Below are positions 32,322-42,414 of a stretch of 64,000 nt of DNA, piece by piece; the first letter of the stretch is position 1, and the number at the start of each line of letters is the position of its first letter. Below the pieces are notes generated by a model. That model worked only from the letters and a program-made list of their open reading frames with translations, was not told the DNA's origin and made no database searches. The DNA comes from Flavobacteriaceae bacterium (GTDB taxonomy: Bacteria > Bacteroidota > Bacteroidia > Flavobacteriales > Flavobacteriaceae). The position numbers and the translations under genes are program-made. The stretch lies in assembly GCA_012959395.1 (NCBI GenBank), contig DUDG01000014.1:62001-126000 (forward strand). Reading direction: 5' to 3'.

Positions 32322-33548
32322 ATGAAAAAAATTATAGTTAAAAGTCCTATAGTAGAACTCGATGGTGATGAGATGACAAGAATTATTTGGCATTTTATAA
32401 AAACCAAATTAATTCTTCCTTATCTTGATCTTAATATTAAATATTATGATTTAAGTGTTCATAACAGAGATGTGACTGATGATCAAATAACTATTGATTC
32501 TGCTGAAGCTATAAAAAAATATAATGTAGGTATAAAATGTGCAACAATCACTCCTGATGAAGATAGAGTCACAGAATTAGATCTTAAAAAAATGTGGCGT
32601 TCTCCAAATGGAACTATTAGAAACATTGTCGGTGGAACAGTATTTAGAGAACCAATAATTATGAATAATGTTCCAAAGTATGTTCAAGGTTGGACAAAAC
32701 CAATATGTATAGGGAGACATGCTTTTGGAGACCAATATAAGGCTACTGATATTGTTACTAGAGGAAAAGGGAAACTTACTATGACTTTTACACCTGAAAA
32801 TGGTAGCGAAGCTAAAACATGGGAAATTTATAATTTTCAAGAAGATGGTGTAGCTATGAGTATGTATAACATAGATTCATCAATATATGGTTTCGCTAGA
32901 TCATGTATGAATCAAGCTTTGACTAAAAATTGGCCTCTATATTTATCTACTAAAAACACTATTTTAAAAGCATATGATGGAAGGTTTAAAGACATCTTCC
33001 AAGAAGTCTATTTAAATGAATTTAAAGATAAATTCGAAAAAACTGGAATAACATATGAACACAGACTTATTGATGACATGGTTGCTGCTGCAATAAAATG
33101 GAATGGTGGATTTGTATGGGCTTGCAAAAATTATGATGGAGATGTTCAATCAGATACAGTTGCTCAGGGTTTTGGATCTCTTGGTCTTATGACCTCAGCT
33201 TTAGTTACTCCTGATGGAAATACTATGGAAGCAGAAGCAGCTCATGGAACAGTCACTAGACACTATAAGGAACACCTAAAAGGAAACGAAACTTCAACTA
33301 ACCCAATAGCTTCAATATTTGCTTGGACTAGAGGGCTAGCACACAGGGGGAAACTTGATAACAATCAAGAATTAGTTGATTTTTGTAAAACACTTGAATC
33401 AGTGTGTATAAAAACTATTGAAAGTGGAAAAATGACAAAAGATCTTGCTCTTCTAATTCATGGAAAAAAATTAAACAGATCACATTACTTAAATACTCAA
33501 GAATTTTTAGATAGTATTAAGGTTAATTTAGAAGCAAAACTTCAGTAG
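32322..33548 (+). CDS. icd: NADP-dependent isocitrate dehydrogenase (eukaryote-like homodimeric subfamily)
   Basis: [55 protein letters not shown]. Confidence 0.93.
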   Translation: MKKIIVKSPIVELDGDEMTRIIWHFIKTKLILPYLDLNIKYYDLSVHNRDVTDDQITIDSAEAIKKYNVGIKCATITPDEDRVTELDLKKMWRSPNGTIRNIVGGTVFREPIIMNNVPKYVQGWTKPICIGRHAFGDQYKATDIVTRGKGKLTMTFTPENGSEAKTWEIYNFQEDGVAMSMYNIDSSIYGFARSCMNQALTKNWPLYLSTKNTILKAYDGRFKDIFQEVYLNEFKDKFEKTGITYEHRLIDDMVAAAIKWNGGFVWACKNYDGDVQSDTVAQGFGSLGLMTSALVTPDGNTMEAEAAHGTVTRHYKEHLKGNETSTNPIASIFAWTRGLAHRGKLDNNQELVDFCKTLESVCIKTIESGKMTKDLALLIHGKKLNRSHYLNTQEFLDSIKVNLEAKLQ

Positions 33549-33573
33549 TTTTACAATCTATTTTGACATTGTT

Positions 33574-33595
33574 ATTGTAATAATCTAATTACAAT
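33574..33595. repeat. 8-bp perfect inverted repeat ATTGTAAT-(6)-ATTACAAT upstream of murQ
   Basis: Read directly from the sequence; ends 18 nt before the murQ ATG. Confidence 0.6.
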
Positions 33596-33613
33596 TTCTA
33601 TAATAAATCATTT

Positions 33614-34426
33614 ATGAGCTTTGACAAAATTACTGAGTCAGATTCTAATTACGATAAGTTAGAGGAAAAGTCTATCAAAGAATTACTAGAAATTATTAAT
33701 TCAGAAGATCAAACTGTTGCTTTTTCTGTTAAAAAAGAAATTTCTAAACTAAATACATTAATTAAAAAAGTAATTTCTCAAATTAACAATGGAGGAAGGC
33801 TTTTTTACATTGGATCTGGTACTAGCGGAAGACTTGGAATCGTTGATGCCTCGGAATGCCCACCTACTTTTGGAGTAAGTCCTGATTTAGTTATTGGTAT
33901 TATTGCGGGGGGAGACAAAGCTATAAGAAAAAGCATTGAAAATGCTGAAGATGATTTAAATCAAGGATGGGAAGATCTTTTAAAACATAATATATGCTCT
34001 ATGGATTTTGTTATTGGAATTGCAGCTTCTGGAACAACTCCTTATGTTATTGGAGCAATAGATAGCTGCAATAAAAAACAAATTCCAACAGGATGTATCA
34101 CATGTAACCCTGGAAGTCCACTTTCATTAATTTCAAAATTTCCAATTGAAATAGTAGTAGGACCTGAAGTGATAACAGGAAGTTCTAGAATGAAGGCAGG
34201 AACTGCTCAAAAATTGATTTTAAACATGATATCAAGTGCCATAATGATTAAAACTGGAAGAGTTGAAGGAAATAAAATGATCGACATGCAACTTTCAAAC
34301 GATAAACTTATTAATAGAGCCACAAAAATGGTAATGGATTCAATAAAGGTTAATGAGAATGAAGCTACTGAACTATTAAACAAACACAAAAGCGTTAGAT
34401 CCGCTATAAAAAACTATATGAAATGA
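33614..34426 (+). CDS. murQ: N-acetylmuramic acid 6-phosphate etherase
   Basis: GRLFYIGSGTSGRLGIVDASECPPTFG; SIS domain; GSSRMKAGTAQKLILNMIS. Confidence 0.95.
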   Translation: MSFDKITESDSNYDKLEEKSIKELLEIINSEDQTVAFSVKKEISKLNTLIKKVISQINNGGRLFYIGSGTSGRLGIVDASECPPTFGVSPDLVIGIIAGGDKAIRKSIENAEDDLNQGWEDLLKHNICSMDFVIGIAASGTTPYVIGAIDSCNKKQIPTGCITCNPGSPLSLISKFPIEIVVGPEVITGSSRMKAGTAQKLILNMISSAIMIKTGRVEGNKMIDMQLSNDKLINRATKMVMDSIKVNENEATELLNKHKSVRSAIKNYMK

Positions 34427-34659
34427 GTGAAAAATTTTTAATAAGAGGATTTAAACAAATAATTATTTCATTTTTTTTAATGTTTTTGGGTCCTACCCTA
34501 CTATTTCAGTCTTTTAAAAATGAGGATCACCCTTGGTTTATTCCTGTTTTAATTATTAGTATTATAATTTGTATTCTATCCCTGTTTTATGGAATTAAAG
34601 GGCTAAAAAATATCATGAATGCTATTTTTAAAAAAAAAGAAAGTAATGTTGTTAAGTAA
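34423..34659 (+). CDS. small membrane protein, DUF6095-like
   Basis: 78 aa, two TM segments; GPTLLFQSFKN motif; ATGA overlap with murQ and upstream of thrS. Confidence 0.6.
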   Translation: MSEKFLIRGFKQIIISFFLMFLGPTLLFQSFKNEDHPWFIPVLIISIIICILSLFYGIKGLKNIMNAIFKKKESNVVK

Positions 34660-34678
34660 TCCAATGATCTTATCTTTG
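34649..34678 (+). promoter_or_regulatory. Bacteroidota-type promoter upstream of thrS-infC-rpmI-rplT
   Basis: TTG (34649-34651) - 19 nt - TATCTTTG (34671-34678), 24 nt before the thrS ATG. Confidence 0.5.
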
Positions 34679-34702
34679 TAATTAAATATTTTTTAGTTAA
34701 TA

Positions 34703-36643
34703 ATGATTGTAATTACTTTTCCTGACGGAGTATCAAGATCCTACGAAATTAACTCAACTCCTTTTGATATTGCAAATTCAATAAGTGAAGGCTTGTCTAG
34801 AAATATTATTTCTGCTAGTTTTAATGGCAATACAATTGAAACAACTACTCAATTAAAAGAAAACGGTAAGCTAATTTTCTATACATGGAATGAACAAGAA
34901 GGTAAGAAAGCTTTTTGGCACTCATCAGCCCATGTTTTAGCTCAAGTTCTTGAAGAATTATATTCAGGAATTAAATTAACTATTGGACCAGCAATTTCTA
35001 ACGGCTTTTATTATGATGTTGATTTTGGCAATCATACAATGTCTGAAAAAGACTTTCCAAAGATTGAGAAAAGAATGATAGAAATATCAAGAGAAAAACA
35101 TTTATTTAAATTAAAATCTATATCAAAAAAAGAAGCTCTTGATTTCTACAAAAATCATAAAAATGAATATAAAATTGAGCTAATTGAAAATTTAGAAGAT
35201 GGAACTATATCTTTTTGTAATCATGACAATTTTACTGATTTATGTAGAGGAGGTCATTTACCAAATACTGGGTTTATTAAAGCTGTTAAACTTTTAAGCG
35301 TAGCTGGAGCATATTGGAGAGCAGATCAAAGCAAAACACAGCTTACAAGGGTATACGGGATTTCGTTTCCAAAACAAAAGGAACTGAACGAGTATCTTGA
35401 ATTAATTGAAGAAGCAAAGAAGCGAGATCATAGAAAATTAGGAAAACAACTTGAATTATTTACTTTTTCGAATAAAGTTGGACAAGGTCTTCCACTTTGG
35501 CTTCCTAAAGGAGCTGAGTTAAGAGAAAGATTAGAAGCTTTTCTAAAAAAAGCTCAAAAAAAAGCTGGATACCAACAAGTCATTTCTCCTCATATTGGTA
35601 ATAAAGAACTTTATGAAACATCTGGGCACTATCAAAAATATGGAGAAAATAGTTTTAAGCCTATAACAACTCCATCGGAAGGTGAAGAGTTTTTATTAAA
35701 ACCAATGAATTGTCCTCATCATTGTGAAATATTTAATTCAAAGAAATGGAGCTATAAGGAGCTCCCTGTTAGATTTGCAGAATTTGGAACAGTTTACAGA
35801 TATGAGCAAAGTGGAGAACTTCATGGTTTAACAAGAGTTAGAGGGTTTACTCAAGATGATGCTCATATTTTCTGCACACAACAACAACTAAACTCAGAAT
35901 TTAAAAATGTAATAGACTTAGTGCTTTATGTGTTTAACTCTTTAGGTTTTGAAAATTTTACAGCTCGAGTTTCTTTAAGGAATCTAGGAAATAAAGAAAA
36001 ATATATAGGTAGTGATGAAATATGGGAAGAAGCTGAAAAAGCTATTATTAATGCTACACAAGAAAAAAATATTAATTATAAAATTGTGTACGGAGAAGCT
36101 GCATTTTATGGCCCAAAATTAGATTTTATGGTTAAAGATGCTTTGGGAAGAGAATGGCAATTAGGAACTATTCAAATTGATTATAACCTTCCTGAAAGAT
36201 TCAATTTAAGTTATATTGATAGTGAAAATAAAGTTCAAAGGCCTGTAATGATACACAGAGCTCCCTTTGGAAGTATGGAAAGATTCATTGCTATTTTAAT
36301 TGAACATACAGGTGGTAATTTCCCATTATGGTTAACTTCTAATCAATTAATGATTATAGCAGTTGGAGATAAACATAAAAAATACAGTGAAAAAGTTTTA
36401 AAATTACTAGAAAATGACGAAATTCGGGCCCTTGTTGATTCTAGAAATGAAACAGTAAGTAAAAAAATTCGTGAAGCAGAATTAAACAAAATTCCATTCA
36501 TGATGATTTTAGGTGATAAAGAAATTGCTAGTAATTCATTTTCAATTCGAGGGCATGGAGGAAAAGATTTTGGAAAAATGTCAATTGACGAGTTAAAAAG
36601 TTTTATTTTAACAAAATCATCTGAAGCAATAAAAGATTTTTAA
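34703..36643 (+). CDS. thrS: threonyl-tRNA synthetase
   Basis: TGS domain MIVITFPDGVSRSYE; HSSAHVLAQ; class II motifs MNCPHHCEIF and VMIHRAPFGSMERFIAIL. Confidence 0.97.
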   Translation: MIVITFPDGVSRSYEINSTPFDIANSISEGLSRNIISASFNGNTIETTTQLKENGKLIFYTWNEQEGKKAFWHSSAHVLAQVLEELYSGIKLTIGPAISNGFYYDVDFGNHTMSEKDFPKIEKRMIEISREKHLFKLKSISKKEALDFYKNHKNEYKIELIENLEDGTISFCNHDNFTDLCRGGHLPNTGFIKAVKLLSVAGAYWRADQSKTQLTRVYGISFPKQKELNEYLELIEEAKKRDHRKLGKQLELFTFSNKVGQGLPLWLPKGAELRERLEAFLKKAQKKAGYQQVISPHIGNKELYETSGHYQKYGENSFKPITTPSEGEEFLLKPMNCPHHCEIFNSKKWSYKELPVRFAEFGTVYRYEQSGELHGLTRVRGFTQDDAHIFCTQQQLNSEFKNVIDLVLYVFNSLGFENFTARVSLRNLGNKEKYIGSDEIWEEAEKAIINATQEKNINYKIVYGEAAFYGPKLDFMVKDALGREWQLGTIQIDYNLPERFNLSYIDSENKVQRPVMIHRAPFGSMERFIAILIEHTGGNFPLWLTSNQLMIIAVGDKHKKYSEKVLKLLENDEIRALVDSRNETVSKKIREAELNKIPFMMILGDKEIASNSFSIRGHGGKDFGKMSIDELKSFILTKSSEAIKDF

Positions 36644-36661
36644 TAATTTAAATTTAAAGTT

Positions 36662-37213
36662 ATAGGCATTCGAAGAAAAAGAAGCAGACAACCTGCTCGA
36701 ATAATTAAGGAAAATCCTCATAAAATAAATGGGGCTATTCGTGCTAATGAATTAAGAGTCGTTGGTAATAATGTAGAAATCGGTATTTATTCTCTGGAAA
36801 AAGCTATGGAATTAGCTAATGAATTAGAACTAGATTTAGTTGAAATATCTCCTAAAGCAATTCCACCAGTATGTAAAATTATTGATTATAAAAAATTCTT
36901 ATACGAACAAAAAAAGAGAGAGAAAATTATAAAAGCTAAATCAACTAAAGTTATAGTAAAAGAAATTAGATTTGGTCCTCAAACAGATGAGCATGATTAT
37001 GAGTTTAAGAAAAAACATGGAATAAAATTTTTAAAAGAAGGTGCAAAATTAAAAGCATTTGTATTTTTTAAAGGAAGATCTATCATATTTAAAGAACAAG
37101 GACAAATATTATTATTAAAATTAGCTCAAGAATTAGAAGAATATGGAAAAGTTGAGTCATTACCTACTATGGAAGGAAAAAAAATGATTATGTTTGTGGC
37201 CCCAAAGAAATAA
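36662..37213 (+). CDS. infC: translation initiation factor IF-3 with non-canonical start codon (ATA at 36662 or ATT at 36668)
   Basis: Upstream in-frame translation [48 protein letters not shown] is the conserved IF-3 N-terminus; the ORF-track start at 36806 truncates it; no ATG/GTG/TTG between the stop at 36644 and 36806 in this frame. Confidence 0.88.
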   Translation: MGIRRKRSRQPARIIKENPHKINGAIRANELRVVGNNVEIGIYSLEKAMELANELELDLVEISPKAIPPVCKIIDYKKFLYEQKKREKIIKAKSTKVIVKEIRFGPQTDEHDYEFKKKHGIKFLKEGAKLKAFVFFKGRSIIFKEQGQILLLKLAQELEEYGKVESLPTMEGKKMIMFVAPKK

Positions 37214-37231
37214 AATTAGAAGTAAAAAGTT

Positions 37232-37429
37232 ATGCCTAAAATGAAAACAAAATCCAGTGCTAAAAAAAGGTTTAAAGTAACTGGGACAGGAAAGATTAAA
37301 AGAAAACATGCTTTTAAAAGTCATATTTTGACTAAAAAATCTAAAAAAAGAAAGTTAAAACTTACTCATTCAGGATTAGTCAGTGATAGCGATAGTGATA
37401 ACATAAAAAAACAATTACGTTTAAAATAA
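37232..37429 (+). CDS. rpmI: 50S ribosomal protein L35
   Basis: [41 protein letters not shown]. Confidence 0.95.
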   Translation: MPKMKTKSSAKKRFKVTGTGKIKRKHAFKSHILTKKSKKRKLKLTHSGLVSDSDSDNIKKQLRLK

Positions 37430-37505
37430 ACGGTTTATAAATAAGTTCAACCAGGAAAAAGGCTTTAAAGTTCATAAAATGACGCCTAATCCAAAAAATT
37501 AAATT

Positions 37506-37850
37506 ATGCCAAAATCAGTAAATTCAGTAGCATCTAGACAAAGAAGAAAAAAAATATTAAAACAAGCAAAAGGTTATTTCGGAAGAAGGAAAAATGTTTG
37601 GACTGTAGCTAAAAATGCAGTTGAAAAGGGATTAACATATGCTTATAGAGATAGGAAAAACAAAAAAAGAACCTTTAGAGCTCTTTGGATAGTTAGAATT
37701 AATGCTGGAGCTAGACTTCACGGTTTGTCATATTCTGAGTTAATGGGTAAGCTAAAAGAGCATAATATAACTCTGAACCGAAAGGTGCTTGCAGATTTAG
37801 CCATGAACAATCCTGAAGCTTTTACTGAAATAGTAAATAAAGTTAAATAG
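37506..37850 (+). CDS. rplT: 50S ribosomal protein L20
   Basis: [51 protein letters not shown]. Confidence 0.96.
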   Translation: MPKSVNSVASRQRRKKILKQAKGYFGRRKNVWTVAKNAVEKGLTYAYRDRKNKKRTFRALWIVRINAGARLHGLSYSELMGKLKEHNITLNRKVLADLAMNNPEAFTEIVNKVK

Positions 37851-37852
37851 CT

Positions 37853-39370
37853 TTAGAAAGGCATATCTTCATTTTCTTTTCTATATCCCCCACTTTCAAA
37901 AGCTTGATCTGGATTAACTTTAGGACTTTCCTGATTTAATTTTGATTGATATTCAAAAGGAGTGTCAAAATTATCTAAATTTTCAAACTTTCCAAGATTA
38001 GATACAAATTTAAGTTTGATATTATTTAAACCGCCATTTCTATGCTTTGCAATAATAAATTCAGCTTGACCTGCTGAAGGAGATCTTTCTTCATCGTCCC
38101 ATTCATCTATCTTATAATACTCAGGTCTATAAATAAAAGAAACTATATCTGCATCTTGTTCAATAGCACCGGATTCTCTTAAATCTGATAAAATTGGCCT
38201 TTTACTTCCTCCCCTAGTTTCAACTGCCCTTGATAATTGAGATAAAGCAATAACAGGGATATTTAACTCTTTAGCTAAAGCTTTTAAGTTCCTAGAAATA
38301 GTAGAAATTTCCTGTTCTCGATTACCGGTTTTATTTGAACCACCCGAACTCATTAATTGAAGATAATCAATGACAATAAGTTTAATACCAAACTGAGAAG
38401 ATAATCTTCTTGCTTTAGCTCTTAAATCAAAAATTGATAAAGCTGGAGTATCGTCAATATAAAGAGGAGCATTTTCAAGGGCTGAAACTTTTACATTAAG
38501 CTGTTCCCATTCAAACTTTTCTAAATCACCTGTTCTTAACTTTTCAGATGATAAACCAGTTTCAGATGAAATTAACCTAGTAATTAATTGAATTGACGAC
38601 ATCTCTAAGGAAAAAAAAGCGACAGGTATTTTTTTGGCCACAGCCATATTTCTAGCCATAGATAATGTTAAGGCAGTTTTACCCATTCCTGGTCTTGATG
38701 CAATAATAACTAAATCACTAGGCTGCCATCCAGATGTTAACTTATCAACTTCTGAAAAACCAGAAGGCACTCCACTCAGTCCATCTTTATTTGAGATTTC
38801 TTCAATTTTTCTTTTAGCTTGAATAACTAAACTTTGAGCAGTTTCAGTTGATTTTTTAATATTTCCTTGGGTAACATCATAAAGTTTTGACTCTGCAGAA
38901 TCTAATAGACTAAAAACATCTTTAGTCTCATCATAAGAATCTTCAATTATTTCAGTAGAAATTTTGATCAAACTTCTTTGAATATATTTTTGCAATATTA
39001 TTCTAGCATGATATTCAATATGAGCTGAAGAAGAAACTTTTTGAGTTAATTGAATTAAATAGTAATCACCTCCAACCTTTTCCAATTTGCCATCTGATTT
39101 TAATTTTGCAGAAACAGTTAGTAGATCAATTGGCTCAGTATTTTCAAATAATTTAACAATACTTTTAAAAATAAATTGATGAGACTCTTTATAAAAAGCT
39201 TCAAAATGTAAAATATCTATAACAGTATCAACCCCTTTTTTATCAATCATCATCGCTCCTAAAACAACTTCTTCTAAATCAATTGCTTGAGGAGGTAGCT
39301 TGCCTCTTTCAAAAGAAACTACTTGAGGCCTTTTATTTGATCTTTCAAATGAGGGTTGTAATTTTTCCAT
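37853..39370 (-). CDS. dnaB: replicative DNA helicase DnaB
   Basis: LVIIASRPGMGKTALTLSMARN; LIVIDYLQLM; SDLRESGAIEQDADIV. Confidence 0.96.
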   Translation of the reverse strand: MEKLQPSFERSNKRPQVVSFERGKLPPQAIDLEEVVLGAMMIDKKGVDTVIDILHFEAFYKESHQFIFKSIVKLFENTEPIDLLTVSAKLKSDGKLEKVGGDYYLIQLTQKVSSSAHIEYHARIILQKYIQRSLIKISTEIIEDSYDETKDVFSLLDSAESKLYDVTQGNIKKSTETAQSLVIQAKRKIEEISNKDGLSGVPSGFSEVDKLTSGWQPSDLVIIASRPGMGKTALTLSMARNMAVAKKIPVAFFSLEMSSIQLITRLISSETGLSSEKLRTGDLEKFEWEQLNVKVSALENAPLYIDDTPALSIFDLRAKARRLSSQFGIKLIVIDYLQLMSSGGSNKTGNREQEISTISRNLKALAKELNIPVIALSQLSRAVETRGGSKRPILSDLRESGAIEQDADIVSFIYRPEYYKIDEWDDEERSPSAGQAEFIIAKHRNGGLNNIKLKFVSNLGKFENLDNFDTPFEYQSKLNQESPKVNPDQAFESGGYRKENEDMPF

Positions 39371-39472
39371 AAAACTAATTTATGAAAAGTAAAAAGGAAT
39401 TATTAAAAATTTTAAGATTTATAACAAACAACTTTTTGTTAATAAACTAAAAAAAATGTTAATATCAATGAT

Positions 39473-40426
39473 TTATGAACTGTAAACACCCATTGACGTA
39501 AACTTGTTCATTCTATCAACTATTAATTCATCAATTTTCTTAGAAGAAAGAGTTTTGAATGAATTTAAAATAGCATTTTTAACGTTATTAAAAATCTTTT
39601 CTCTATCGTTATGAGCTCCACCAAGAGGTTCTGAAATAATTTTGTCAATTAACTTATTTTTTTTCATGTCTATTGGAGTTAGTTTTAAAGCTTCAGCAGC
39701 CTTTTCTTTAAAATCCCAACTTCTCCATAAAATGGAAGAGCAAGATTCTGGAGAGATAACAGAATACCATGTATTCTCTAGCATCATAACGTGATCTCCA
39801 ATACCTATACCTAATGCTCCACCAGAAGCGCCCTCTCCAATTACAATACATATAATTTGAGTTTTTAACTGAAACATTTCTATAAGATTTCTTGCAATTG
39901 CCTCACCCTGACCTCTTTCTTCAGCTTCTAAACCTGGATAAGCTCCTGGAGTATCTATTAAGGTAACTATGGGAATATTAAATTTTTCTGCGGATTTCAT
40001 CAGCCTTAAAGCCTTTCTATAACCTTCTGGGTTAGACATTCCAAAATTTCTAAATTGTCTTGTTTTTGTATTATAACCCTTTTGTTGTCCGATAAATAAA
40101 AAAGTTTGATCATTAATTTTTCCAAAACCACCAATCATTGCCTTATCATCAGAAATATTTCTGTCACCATGAAGTTCTAAAAAAGAACCATTTGTAAGTG
40201 CTTTTATATAATCTAGAGTGTAAGGTCTTGAAGGGTGTCTAGAAAGCTGTACTCTTTGCCATGGAGAAATATTTTTATAAATCTTTTTTTTTGTTAATTC
40301 AATTTTTTCAGATAATTTTTTACAAGTTTCAGAAACATCAACATCACTCTTATCACCAATCAATTTACAGTCTCTAAGTTGATCCTCAAGTTCCTTTAAA
40401 GGTGTTTCAAAATCTAAATATTCCAT
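39473..40426 (-). CDS. accA: acetyl-CoA carboxylase carboxyltransferase subunit alpha
   Basis: 317 aa; [57 protein letters not shown]. Confidence 0.96.
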   Translation of the reverse strand: MEYLDFETPLKELEDQLRDCKLIGDKSDVDVSETCKKLSEKIELTKKKIYKNISPWQRVQLSRHPSRPYTLDYIKALTNGSFLELHGDRNISDDKAMIGGFGKINDQTFLFIGQQKGYNTKTRQFRNFGMSNPEGYRKALRLMKSAEKFNIPIVTLIDTPGAYPGLEAEERGQGEAIARNLIEMFQLKTQIICIVIGEGASGGALGIGIGDHVMMLENTWYSVISPESCSSILWRSWDFKEKAAEALKLTPIDMKKNKLIDKIISEPLGGAHNDREKIFNNVKNAILNSFKTLSSKKIDELIVDRMNKFTSMGVYSS

Positions 40427-40468
40427 AAAACAAATTATTGAAAATCAAAGATAAATAATAATTTATAA

Positions 40469-41350
40469 TCAGGTCTTTTTTTCTTTCAGCTTAAATATAC
40501 CATTAAGTAATACTGAAGTAAAAATCAATATAAATCCTAAATAAAAATCAAATGAAAGATTATTAAACTCATTTAAAAAAACAATTGCTAAAATTATTCC
40601 ATAAACAGGCTCCATGTTAATTGAAATCATAAGGGAATAAGGAGTTAAATGTTTTAATACGTCTACAGAAATAACAAAAGCATAAGCAGTACAAACAGTT
40701 GCTAGAATTAATAGCCAAAAGAAATCATCCTCACTTAATTTAAAAAATTCATTATTAAAATCATTGCTAAACAATAATAATAATGAAATTAAAAAAACAC
40801 CACCGATTAACTCATATATAGAAATTACTAGTGAAGATGCCTTATTAATCAATTTACCATTAATTAATCCAAAAAAAACACTTAATAAAACAGATATTAA
40901 CGCATAAATAATTCCCTCTATATATTGATACTGAGAGTTAAAAATAAGTGACATTCCAATCACAATAATTAAACCAAAAATAACTTCATACAAAATAATT
41001 TTTCTTTTATAAAAAAGTGGTTCTAAAATTGAAGTAATAAAAGCTCCCAGTGAAAGTATAGAAAGAGTTATTGAAACATTTGAGGCTTTTATAGCTTTAA
41101 AAAAAGTAATCCAATGTAGTGCTATAATCATTCCAGAAAATAACAATTTCAACATTAAGGATTTCGAAACAGTTATTCTTTTTTTAAAAATAAAGGCATA
41201 CAATAATAACACTATTGAAGCCAATGTCATTCTATACCAAACAAGTTCAATTGAGTCAATAGAAATTAATGATCCTAATATTGCTGTAAATCCAAAAATA
41301 AAAACAATAAAATGAAAATGAATTAAGCTTTTTATTTTATTTTTTTGCAT
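40469..41350 (-). CDS. DMT superfamily (EamA) transporter
   Basis: 293 aa, about 10 TM segments; RMTLASIVLLLYA, ALHWITFFKAIKASNVSIT, EPVYGIILAIVFLNE EamA patterns. Confidence 0.88.
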   Translation of the reverse strand: MQKNKIKSLIHFHFIVFIFGFTAILGSLISIDSIELVWYRMTLASIVLLLYAFIFKKRITVSKSLMLKLLFSGMIIALHWITFFKAIKASNVSITLSILSLGAFITSILEPLFYKRKIILYEVIFGLIIVIGMSLIFNSQYQYIEGIIYALISVLLSVFFGLINGKLINKASSLVISIYELIGGVFLISLLLLFSNDFNNEFFKLSEDDFFWLLILATVCTAYAFVISVDVLKHLTPYSLMISINMEPVYGIILAIVFLNEFNNLSFDFYLGFILIFTSVLLNGIFKLKEKKT

Positions 41351-42413
41351 GTCTTAAAAAATAAAAAGCTAATAAAAGAAAAACAAAATTTGGAATCCAT
41401 GCCCCTAAAAAAGGTGATAAATTAGATTTACTGACCATTACAGTAAAAAATTTATCAAAAAACACAAAAGTGAAAGCAGTAATTATTCCAAATGCTAAAT
41501 TCACTCCCATACCTTCTCTTCTTTTAAAAGATGAAGATGAAACAGCTAGTAAGGTTAAAATAAAAGTAGAAAAAGGAAGACTCCATCTCTTATGTCTAAC
41601 TAATAAGTGAGCATTAATTAAAGGAGAACCGCTTTCCTTTTCTTGTTTTATAAATTTATTAAGCTCAAAAAAGTTTTGCGTTTCTGCCATATAATTAAGA
41701 GTTGATAACTCATTTATTTTAAAGGAGAAAAGAGTATCTACTAATTTTTTAGATTCTATTATTTGATTGTCATTACTAAAACTCCTTTTAAAATAATCTG
41801 TTAATCTATAGATACTATCATTATTTACCCATCTAATGTTTCTAGCGTAAATTTTATATTTTAAAGTATTGCCTTCAAAATGCTCAAAAGAAAAATCATA
41901 AGCCATTTCCCTTGTTGGGTTGTAACTACTAACATATACAAAATCATTATCTCCAACCTGTTTATAAATCTTAGATGTTTCTCTTGATTTTTTTCCTTTC
42001 TTTAAATATTTATATTGAAATTCATTGTAATGTTTATTTTTTTCAGGAACAATAAACATACCAGAATAAAAAGCGAATAAAGCAATAACTGTGGCGCCTA
42101 ACATAAATGGTCTTAAGTATCTATTGAATGATATTCCTGAGCTTAGGATTGCTGTAACTTCAGAGTTATTAGCAATTTTAGAAGTAAACCAAATAACAGA
42201 TAAAAAAACAAAAATTGGATAGAGAGTATTTCCGAAATACCAAACAAAGTTCAAATAATAATCAACTATCTCATTTAATGGAACTTCAAACTCTTTTAGT
42301 TTATCAATTTTTTCAGAAAGATCAACCAATATTCCTATAGGAATAAATAATAATAACATTACAAAAAACGTAGTTAAATATTTTGATACAATATATTTAT
42401 CTAGAATCCGCAT
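41337..42413 (-). CDS. LptF/LptG family lipopolysaccharide export permease
   Basis: MRILDKYIVSKYLTTFFVMLLLF; ELNEFIKQE-like loop; HKRWSLPFSTFILTLLAVSSSSFKRREGMGVNLAFG. Confidence 0.9.
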   Translation of the reverse strand: MRILDKYIVSKYLTTFFVMLLLFIPIGILVDLSEKIDKLKEFEVPLNEIVDYYLNFVWYFGNTLYPIFVFLSVIWFTSKIANNSEVTAILSSGISFNRYLRPFMLGATVIALFAFYSGMFIVPEKNKHYNEFQYKYLKKGKKSRETSKIYKQVGDNDFVYVSSYNPTREMAYDFSFEHFEGNTLKYKIYARNIRWVNNDSIYRLTDYFKRSFSNDNQIIESKKLVDTLFSFKINELSTLNYMAETQNFFELNKFIKQEKESGSPLINAHLLVRHKRWSLPFSTFILTLLAVSSSSFKRREGMGVNLAFGIITAFTFVFFDKFFTVMVSKSNLSPFLGAWIPNFVFLLLAFYFLRHAKK

Positions 42414-42414
42414 T

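Noticed and set aside
39422-39441. Inverted repeat TAACAAA-CAACTT-TTTGTTA between dnaB and accA
   Set aside because: Only 7 bp and AT-rich; could be a weak terminator or operator, but is expected by chance in this composition.
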